Assembly: GCA_014529385.2 (NCBI GenBank)
Contig: CM043961.1
Coordinates: 13,309,978 to 13,373,977, forward strand
Length of the DNA: 64,000 bases
Source of the DNA: Adiantum capillus-veneris
Taxonomy: Eukaryota > Streptophyta > Polypodiopsida > Polypodiales > Pteridaceae
Direction: 5' to 3'
This document shows, piece after piece, positions 56,043 through 64,000 of this stretch. Made by a program: the position numbers and the translations under genes. The notes beneath the pieces are model-generated. The model searched no databases. It saw nothing but the letters and a program-made list of their open reading frames with translations, and was not told the DNA's origin. Each line of letters starts with the position of its first letter. Positions within the stretch are counted from its first letter, which is position 1.

Positions 56043-57604
56043 ACTGTGAAGGTGAGGAAGGTAATACAACCTTACCTGTTGAATATCAGGATATAAAGAC
56101 AATAGCTATCCTAGACAGTGGAGCCGGATTTGCGATTGCGACAAAGCAAATATGGGAGAAATGGGGCCGTCCAGCTCTTAGAAAGATGAGAATGAAACTC
56201 CAACTTGCAGATGGGTATGTAGAGAGACCATTGGGAGTCTTGGACCAAATAGTTGTATCTTCGTGTGGAATTAACTATGAGCACACCTTTGCCGTGGTAG
56301 ATTTCGGGAAAACGAACAACTTTGATGTTATTTTGGGGCGACCTTTTATGCGTCAACTCAAAATGATACAAGATTGGGGGTACGACCAAATTTACCTAAG
56401 GCATGAGGAGCTAATAACGAAAATCAACATGAAAGATCACAGCTATAGAGAAGTTGCAAAAACACCAATGCAAGAATTTGATTCAACCACAGTGAATGGA
56501 AAAGAAATACCTACGTGGTTACAAACAAAAGCACATGTCTCGATGTGTGGAGCATCTGATTGTGGGGACTTAATCAAAGAGGAATGTGTGTTGGAAAGGT
56601 CCATAGAAGACGAGGCTTATCTCCCAGAACCTTTCCATGAACATTTATTTGAGCCATTTGGGTGGACTCAAATATTGTCAACCTTGGATGTATGTGTTAA
56701 TGAATGCACGCCTATAAAATTTTGTGACGATGAAGGATACGACCTAGTAACGTTGCAAATGGCTAGCGTCATCCTTGAGTTAGGATCAGAGAGCGAAGAA
56801 CAAGAAGAACCACTACGTGAGACTGAGTGTAAGAGAATAGTTGATGAGATATCTGTAGTGGACGATAGGAATCGAACAGAGGAGGAATTCACAGATTCAC
56901 TAAGCGGCGACCCTCCTCTGGGTGATGAAATCCAAATGATAGATGCCGATGACGAAAGATCAAGTGGATCAGAGACGAATAGGAAGTATATGTCGAGACT
57001 GGACAGGTTTTATGAGTTTCCTAACCAAAAACCTAGTCGACAAGAGCGGTATAGATCAAAGAGAACAAGGAAATCAAGAGCAAATAAGCATAAACCCATG
57101 CCTCTTGTCAATGACAAAACGGGATATCTAAGGCTTGTAAAAGATGACGATTGTGTCAAAGACAAGGTCACTGGCCGGTTTATCAAAAGTAAACCATGGA
57201 AAAACAACAAGAAGAACAAGCGCGAAAAGCAAATGACTGAGACACATAAGGAGGGGGAAACAGGGTCTAGAATGACCAAAATAGAGAGGAAAGCAGAGTA
57301 CAATAAGCTCAAACAGACCCTCAAAGACATATGGATAACTGAAATGGAAATAGATGAGGACACGAATTCTGACAAGATGGATGTGCCGTCCCATTATAAG
57401 AAGTATACTACACAAGATAGAAAAATCATAGTGCAACAACCGATGAGGGAATTGAAAGAACCTGGTACATCATACGACGATCCTGAAAAAGCAAAACGAA
57501 TAGATCTAGCGGAGCCAGGAGAAGATCCAAAACCTGCATATATTGCCATGGATCTTACTAAAGAAGAGGAAAAGCTTTTGATAGCTACTCTTAAACAGTA
57601 TTGA
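55991..57604 (+). pseudogene. first protease and linker of element C
   Basis: 537 codons open; there is no ATG start (first codon GTG) because the 5' part is lost. Retropepsin domain at about residues 15-150, with intact active site ILDSGAG (D42) and flap/second-half motif DVILGRPFMRQLKMIQDW. A long acidic then basic linker follows (SSGSETNRKYMSRLDRFYEF; KSRANKHKP; KNNKKNKREK), ending LLIATLKQY and TGA at 57602. The same frame goes on past the TGA into the reverse transcriptase. The equivalent protease of element A has DGG instead. Confidence 0.85.
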
Positions 57605-58902
57605 GATGTGTTTGCATGGTCATACAAAGATCTTAAGGGGGTGGATCCAAGTATCTGTCAACACACAATACCCCTTAAGAATGACGCTAAACCAAGCAGA
57701 CAACGTCCTTATACTTACAATGAGACGTTTGTAAGGAAGATCAAGGAGCACACTGACTGGGTTTCACTGATTGTGGTGGTCCCGAAGAAAAATGGAAAGT
57801 TGAGAGTATGCATCAATCTCAAGAAGATAAACGCTGCTACAATTCGGGACACTAACTGGGTTTTATTTATGAAATTGAGCACACTGACTGGGTTTCACTG
57901 ATTGTGGTGGTCCCGAAGAAAAATGGAAAGTTGAGAGTATGCGTCAATCTCAAGAAGGTACACGCTGCTACAATTCGGGACAACTATCCCCTACCCATTA
58001 CTGATCATGTAATAGAAAGAGTGGAAGGAAAAGAAGTTTACAGTTTCTTAGATGGATTTTCAGGCTACAACCAACTCGCAATAAAGCCAGAGGATCAGCA
58101 CAAGACGGATTTTGCAACTGAATGGGGCATTTTTGCATTCAGGGTAATGGCTTTTGGCTTAACGAATGCACCAGCCACATTTCAGAGGTTGATGGGTCAT
58201 GCTTTTAAAGAATATCTAAGATAGTTCTTAGAAATTTACATGGATGACTTGTGCGTTCACTCTCTCGTAAGATTGGAGCACATAGAGCACTTGACCAAAG
58301 TGTTCAACAAATGCAAACAGTATCGGATTTGCGTAAATCCGGAGAAATGTGTCTTCATGGTGAGACAAGGCAAAATATTGGGACATATAGTGTCCAAAAA
58401 TAGTATTTTGATAGACATGGAGAAGATCAGCGTAATTGTTGATCTACCATGACCAGTAAAGGTAAAGGAGGTACAAGCATTTTTGGGCCATTGTCGATAT
58501 TATCGCAGATTTATCTACTCATACGCTATAATTTCGAAACCACTTTATGCGTTGATAACTAAATTTGAGTGGACAGATGAGTGCGAGAAAGCTTTTCAAA
58601 CTTTGAAGCAAAGATTGATATCCTCTCCAATTTTGAAAGCTCCAGATTGGGAAAAGATATTCCACGTCCACGTAGATGCATCAGCATATGCTATAGGATG
58701 CATACTTGCACAACCTGGAGAAAACAACATGAATTTTTCGATCAGTTACTCCAGTAGACAACTAAACAATGCAGAGAAGAATTACACAACAACTGAAAAG
58801 GAGGGTTTGGGTATGATCTATGCTGTGAAAAAGTTTATACATTACCTACTTTCCAATAAATTTGTGTTCTTCGTTGATCACCAACACTGCTGTACTTGGT
58901 AA
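57605..58902 (+). pseudogene. reverse transcriptase and RNase H of element C
   Basis: Motifs in order: DVFAWSYKDLKGVDPSICQHTIPL, VSLIVVVPKKNGKLRVCINLKK (present twice because of a 131-bp tandem duplication), YSFLDGFSGYNQLAI, FRVMAFGLTNAPATFQRLM, a TAG at 58222, IYMDDLCVHS (catalytic YMDD), GHIVSKNSI, a stop at 58450, then AFLGHCRYYRRFI and RNase H with FHVHVDASAYAIGCILAQ, SRQLNNAEKNYTTTEKEGLGMIYAVKKF and FFVDHQ. The duplication alone explains the frame change between the two halves. Confidence 0.88.
57749..58010 (+). repeat. 131-bp tandem duplication in reverse transcriptase
   Basis: 'cactgactgggtttcactga' begins at 57751 and 57882. The copies differ at a few bases (atgcatc/atgcgtc; agataaa/aggtaca). 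The second copy restores a readable reverse transcriptase in another frame. Confidence 0.92.
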
Positions 58903-60818
58903 ACAAACCTTGCAGTACTGGGCGGATTGTACGATGGTTCATCATACTACTTAAGTTTGACTTCACGGTTGTAGTCAAAAAAGGAACTACACACCAAAGA
59001 GCGGATCACTTATCTAGAATGGTGCATGGAGAAAACCCTGTAGAAGTGGATGATGATTTGCCAGATGCATATCTCTTCAACATAGAAATGGTTCCAAGAT
59101 GGAGCGAGGATGTAATTCCTTTGTTGACTATTGGGTCATTGAATTTGACAAGAAAACCATCTACCATTGCAACATCTAGATCATTGGTAATGCTGGCTGG
59201 AAGGCTATACAAACAGGGATCGGATCAAATCCTTAGGCTTTGTGTTGAATCAAGTGAACAGAACTTGTATCTAAACTAGTCTCGTGTACAAACAACGGGG
59301 ATTCACAATGGGCATGCACAGACGTATCAAAGATTGATGAGAATGGGTGTATATTGGTCGAAAATCCAAGAAAGTGTTCATATGCATATCAAATCATGTA
59401 TTATCTGCACTTTTCAGAAGCCGATAGAACACGCGACTCTGTTCAAATTATCTATAGCACCCAGATGGAGTAACTACATTGTAGAATATCTCACCACCGG
59501 GATACTGCCTGAAGGGATGAGTAGATCACGTATCAAAACGATCACGAAAGAGGCAAAAAACTATGTATTGATTGAAGACAATCTTTACAAGAGGGGAAAG
59601 GACAATCAATTGAGAATGTGTGCGACGGAAGAGGAATACGTTCCTATCTTAGAGCAAGCACATGGCGGACAGGCCAGAGGACATTTCTCAGCTGACAAAA
59701 CGGCCAAAGCAATTCTTATTGCTGGTATATGGTGGCCTACACTATTCATGGACGCCGAAGAGTTTGTGAAACGATGTGATGATTGCCAAAGGACAAAGAT
59801 TCCTAGAGCACGAGATGACATGCCCTTGAGACCAATGATGGGGGCAAGAGCGTTTGCAAAATGGGGAATAGATTTTGTAGGACCAATTGCGCCTCCTGGA
59901 TATAAAACGCACGCTCAATACATTATTGTGGCAACAGATTATCTAACAAAGTGGGTTGAAGCGAAAGCAACAACCAAAAATGATGCAAAAATGACAGCAC
60001 AGTTTTTGTATGAGAACATTTTCACCAGATATGGCTTACCAATAGAGATAGTGAGCGATAGAGGGACTCATTTCGTCAATGAAGTGGTCGAATTCCTATT
60101 GGATTATTTCATGGTAATTCACAAGAAGTCAGTTCCATATCATCCACAAGCTAAAGGCCAAGCAAAAAGTACGAACAAGATTTTGGTGACAATTCTCACG
60201 AAAAGTGTTAGCGAATCGAGAGCCGACTCGGATCAGAAGCTGCATTCAGCTTTATGGGCATATAGAGTAGTGTACAAAACCTCAATCGGAACGACTCCGT
60301 TCAACATGGTTTATGGAATTCAAGTGATTTTTCTACTTGAATTTCTTATCCCCACACTTCGGGTAGCTAAAGAATTAGAATCGACGGGCCATGAATTATT
60401 CAATCAAATAGATATCCTGGAAAAACTAGATGAAACTAGATTGAGAGCAGTTGCATCAATCTACGCAAAAAAACGAAACATGAAATCATTCTTTGATCAA
60501 CATGTTATCAGCAAGGAATTTGCTACGGGGGATTATGTCTTAATGTATACCTTGAAACAACATTCCCGGAAACTCAAAAAGCGAGGCAATGGACCCTATG
60601 TGATTCATGACATATCATCTAGCGGTGCCATTAAGCTTGCGACATTAGAGGGAGAGGAGATGCCTAATTGGATTAGTGGATGCAGGTTAAAGAAGTACAA
60701 TCTACCACTAACCTTAGAGATGCTTGCCAAAATCCATGTTGCGAAGGAGCGCAAGAACAAAGCAAATGAGACAAAAGCTCAAGCACAGGAGGAGGCCAGA
60801 ATCAGGATTTTAAAGTGA
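58896..60818 (+). pseudogene. integrase of element C with duplicated zinc-binding module
   Basis: Two related modules precede the core. The first (about 59080-59440) reads PRWSEDVIPLLTIGSL...LYKQGSDQILRLCVE, a stop at 59277, then YQRLMRMGVYWSKIQESVHMHIKSCIICTFQKP. The second (about 59455-59815) reads PRWSNYIVEYLTTGIL...LYKRGKDNQLRMCATEEEYV, AHGGQARGHFSADKTAKAI, WWP and CDDCQRTK. The core follows: FAKWGIDFVGPI, VATDYLTKWVEA, IVSDRGTHFVNE, and YHPQAKGQAKSTNK, where the catalytic Glu expected in GQAE has become Lys. The C-terminal part (GDYVLMY, RGNGPYVIHDISSSGAIKLATLEGEEMP) is intact. The frame from 59334 to 60818 has no stop. Confidence 0.87.
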
Positions 60819-61232
60819 AAACAAAAATTACAACAACAAAGACTTCCTCAACCAGCAGATACGGCTTAAATTCCTCTTTCTATAATTCACACTGATGAGC
60901 AATGGGAAATAGGAATTGATGTTCGCATCAATGTCAGACTTCCGAATGACAGATGTCAACGAGCATTGATTGACACAGGGGCAAGAGTCAATGTGGTCAA
61001 CTTCTCCACTTACAAGATGCTTATTGATGAACCCCTAGTGCAATCCACACGATATTTACAAGCCACGAACGGGGCAAAAATGCCAACATTGGGCATAGTG
61101 AACTTACCAATCAATATTGATGGAAATAGTTGTCCTCATCAATTTCTCGTAATGAAAGACGGAGGAATCAGAGAATCACTATGTTTGGGAGTTCCATGGA
61201 TGAGAACGTACAATGCAGTTACCGAATGGTGA
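60819..61232 (+). pseudogene. second retropepsin-like domain after integrase, element C
   Basis: It continues in the integrase frame through a TGA (60816) and a TAA (about 60868). WEIGIDVRINVRLPNDRCQRALIDTGARVNVVNFSTYKMLI shows the strand-then-D-T-G-A pattern of a retropepsin active site (DTGA at about 60970), followed by LQATNGAKMPTLGIVNLPINI and LGVPWMRTYNAVTEW, which match the flap and the second-half LG(x)PW(M/L) motif. It is distinct from the first protease. The TGA at 61230 is followed in frame by the W-x-P-K tail. Family members known to me have one protease before the reverse transcriptase; a second one here is unusual. Confidence 0.78.
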
Positions 61233-61970
61233 GAACATGCGCTGATGTACACACACAACTCCAACACGTACATGACTCCATTCACCAAAACAGATCACTC
61301 GTGGTGGCTGATTATCCCCATCGACAAAAAGCAATCAACTCATTAGCCAGAAACACCAAAAGCGGCTGTTCGAAAAGTATGGATAAAGAAAACTGTCATA
61401 CAGAACAAACAGAGACAGATATGGCTGCCCAAGTCACAACTCCCGACGACAGCAACACCATATCAAAGACCTTCAGGAGCTAATCCAGAGTGGAAATGGA
61501 AACCACAGTTGGAGACAACCAAAAATTCGGCGACAAAGATCTAAGGGAGACCAAAAAGTCAACACAGGAAGCCTGAACTAACAAAATGGCAATGGAAACC
61601 TAAGAAAATTCAGGAACCTACATTAAAATTGGCAAATATGAAAAAAACTGAATACAAATGGGTTCCAAAAATAGTTGCCATCAAAAAACCAACAATCAAG
61701 GAGAGAGCAATTAAACTGCAAGCTCTTCTGTTCCATAAACAGCTAGCCTCGCCTTCCAAAGCCACTGAAAATTACATTCAGTCCCCGCATCTTGCACAAC
61801 ACTTTGTTTCCCAATGCATTGTCTCAAACATGAGGATAGGGCCACATTACACGGCCGTGCATAGACACAGATTTCAAAACCCATGCACAAGCACACAACC
61901 TTCGTCCGGGATGACTCAGTTTAGGAAGGGGGGAGTAACTGCTGAATCTAGCAGCAGTCAGGACCATTAA
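61233..61970 (+). pseudogene. W-x-P-K repeat tail of element C
   Basis: Same frame as the second protease, crossed by TAG (about 61342) and TAA (about 61543). Motifs VWIKKTV (61377), IWLPKSQL (61419), WKWKPQL (61491), WQWKPKK (61587) and YKWVPKIV (61654) are spaced 14-32 residues apart in a lysine/proline/threonine-rich chain, followed by a 100-residue C-terminus ending at 61970. The pattern (aromatic, any, Pro or Lys, Lys) is shared with elements A and D. High positive charge would suit nucleic-acid binding, which is only a guess. Confidence 0.72.
61921..61936 (+). promoter_or_regulatory. internal purine tract at the end of the C coding region
   Basis: TTAGGAAGGGGGGAGT, with the same AGGAAGGGGGG core and the same place (just at the end of the tail) as the tract at 39471-39484 in element A. 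It may be an extra plus-strand priming site. Confidence 0.55.
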
Positions 61971-64000
61971 GGGGTCCAACGTGTATATATGTACATAATG
62001 CGTGTGTTTGTTTTTTTTTTTCATTTTTAGAGTTCAATTTCAAACAAATTTGATCAAAATCTGGCATTTTTTAGCCTTTTTATCATCCAACCAGCATAAT
62101 AATGAGCTGTAATGACAAAATCTGGAGCATTGGGATGCTTCTAGTGAAAATATATGCTTAGGGGTGAGTATAATATTTTTAAGCTAATTTTCGCCAGTTA
62201 ATAAGTATTTTCAATTTATTTTGTTTGATTTTCGTTAATAATCTTCCAAAAATTAAAAAATATCGCCCACAATGTCGGAATCAAGTTCTGGAAGCAAACG
62301 CCAAAGTATCATGATAGGGTTATCAAGCATGGAAGATATGAAGCTAATCTGAAGACGCCGAATTTCAGCCTTAATGATCATGACCACATTTCCCCAGAAT
62401 CGCATCAAACGGTGATACGACGCCAGAACGACGAACGGTTCGACCCACAGGTGGTATACAAATTATCTCGAGATCAAAGGTAAGGAAAATCAGCCCTATG
62501 TCACGAAAACCTCGGGAAGATATGGGTCAGGTAGGCCAAATTCTAGCTCATTGATCATTTTCACATTTTGAGAGAGAAGAAGAGAGCTTCTTGACCTAGA
62601 GCAACTGCCACATTTCTACCCCATACAAACGATCGGAGCCAGGATTTCATAGCAGATTTCACAGGTATGTTCCTTATCAAGTAAAGATCAAGTCTATTAC
62701 GCATGCAAGCGGGAATCATTGCACAAACGGGCGAATGGATCAAATCAAAGGCAGATTAGGTCGGGTAGATCTAGGGCCCTTAGAGGCATCAAAACAAAAC
62801 TTTTTCAAGCACAGAGCACATCAATGTGTTCCCCACAATGTCAGGAACAAAGCCATGTGATCAAATCTTAGTTTGGTGGTGGTACAACGATCGCGATCGG
62901 TGTACCCCACTGACCAAAATTGACACAGAATTTGCAAAAAGCCTCCCCTCAACTTCACCAACAACCTGCAGGTGATAAAAATAAATTTGGGTTCTATGGA
63001 ACGATCGCGATCGGTGCCCCAGGATCAGATTTTACAAATTTTGGCTTGGCCCAGGCTTAGAACTCAGTGAGGGATACACTCTCTTGAATTTTCATGAAAA
63101 ATGCACAAATTTTGCTCATAGAATGGGCCAAATTTGTCAAACACACCCGAATCGGGAAAATTGACCTACAAATACCAAAATTCGACTGAAAATTATGATG
63201 GATGGTTTGAAAGGCGTCCTTGTCCGACTAGGAGTCAGCACGGTAGTAGAAAACCCTGAATGGAGCTCAGAATCTCCTACCAGGACGGAGATGACCATTT
63301 CAGTCTCGAGTGATCACACAAGGAAAGAATTTGGCTGAACTAATGTCAAAGACTAAAAGGCGACTTAGAGATGCCCAATTATCCCTTTGGTATCCAAAGA
63401 ATGCTTGAAAAATGCACAAGTCTGGAAAATCTCCAAGGACGGGGTAAAAAGTGCCTGATCAGGTCAGAATCAGACAGTGGAGTAGGCTGATGATAGCAAC
63501 ACATCATGGAAGCAATAAAAGCTCAAAAACTAACATCAACTAACTCCAGGCTCCAACCAGAATTCATCAGGAAAACCCAATATGGTTAGACTTAGTAAAA
63601 TAAGATCAAACAGTGAAAAATTGCTCTAATTTGTTCATTTTAAGTCCAAACTTGAAAATAAATCATCAGTGGGCTAGGCAGGCATAGGAGACTAAAGCCA
63701 TCTAGTTTTCACCCAAAAAAGACTAGGTAGTATGATCGTGAACGGTGTATCTCAGCATCAGATTTTGACCAAAACCTAATAGATCTCTTGTACACATCTT
63801 GTTCAAGTCACACATCAAGCTTCAAGCCAATTGGACATCAAAAACCCATGAAAAATCAAAGTCTAGTCCAAAACTCCCTTGTAACCCAAAATTGGGACTT
63901 GTAAATTCAAAAGTGGTTCAAATAAAAGACAAAGTGGACCAAAATGACCCTCTAGCTATCAACAAACCACTCATGTGATCAAATCTCATTTTGGGCACTG
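61971..64000 (+). other. non-coding 3' part of element C with CGATCGCGATCG palindromes
   Basis: AT-rich with no supported gene. A near-perfect 26-bp palindrome (62881-62906) and a second CGATCGCGATCG (63002-63013), both followed by GGTG, lie here, with a degenerate copy at 63732-63749 (atgatcgtgaacggtgta). The corresponding part of element D carries TAATCGCGATTA boxes. The 3' LTR lies beyond the window. Confidence 0.6.
62881..63013. repeat. two CGATCGCGATCG palindromic boxes
   Basis: 62888-62899 and 63002-63013 are identical 12-bp palindromes. The first extends outward (ggtaca...tgtacc) with a single mismatched pair. Confidence 0.92.

Larger units (their letters stand above)
55985..61970 (+). 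mobile_element. Tat/Athila-like Gypsy element C, 5'-truncated
   Basis: The polyprotein order protease - reverse transcriptase - RNase H - integrase, the DVFAWSYKDLKGVDPSICQHTIPL motif before the reverse transcriptase and the YMDD site identify the Tat/Athila side of plant Gypsy elements. Gag and 5' LTR are missing; sequence before 56042 is the shared segment and Copia LTR. The element continues with non-coding DNA toward 64 kb and its 3' LTR is outside the window. Apart from one 131-bp duplication and one small shift near 58.9 kb, damage is by point stops, so the ancestral frame can be followed from end to end. Confidence 0.88.

Overview
The window looks like nuclear DNA of a land plant with a large, repeat-swollen genome. 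The evidence is one split plant gene (acylamino-acid-releasing enzyme, with small introns and GT/AG junctions), decayed intronless copies of two plant genes (S-adenosylmethionine synthetase and the photosystem I antenna gene LHCA2), and plant-type Gypsy and Copia retroelements. The very long TC/TG/C tracts and the LINE type suggest a fern or another non-seed plant. That placement is an inference of low confidence.

Layout. 1.7-3.2 kb: broken gag of a Gypsy element. 3.4-10.3 kb: a complete LTR element (5-bp target duplication, tRNA-iMet primer site, about 2-kb LTRs) with only a decayed gag; a hAT-like MITE sits inside its left LTR. 13.45-14.64 kb: a related LTR in reverse orientation. 15.2-16.5 kb: 3' end of a LINE. 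16.6-19.85 kb, minus strand: seven intact exons of the acylamino-acid-releasing enzyme gene (propeller half only; the catalytic half is not in the window). 22.3-29.1 kb, minus strand: the 3' half of a large Tat/Athila-like Gypsy element, made of a W-x-P-K tail, a long non-coding part with palindromic boxes, a coiled-coil accessory reading frame, a polypurine tract and an LTR. 29.9-32.4 kb: the two retrocopies among giant TC/TG tracts. 37.2-50.2 kb: a plus-strand Gypsy element (B) whose gag is split at codon 18 by a complete 8.9-kb element (A, minus strand, target duplication TTGCT) that has gag and protease but no reverse transcriptase or integrase. 50.2-51.85 kb: a minus-strand Gypsy fragment (E) abutting B tail to tail. 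51.85-55.9 kb: a minus-strand Copia element (F) whose reverse transcriptase runs directly into E. 55.98-64 kb: a plus-strand Tat/Athila-like element (C) with its 5' end missing.

The most unusual feature is the C/A/D family. In C one ancestral reading frame can be followed, through point stops, as protease - reverse transcriptase - RNase H - duplicated zinc-binding/integrase - a second retropepsin-like domain - a tail of repeated W-x-P-K motifs. The same tail occurs in A and D. D adds a long accessory reading frame that ends about 25 bp from its polypurine tract. All functional statements rest on reading the sequence and on remembered family motifs; no database search was run.
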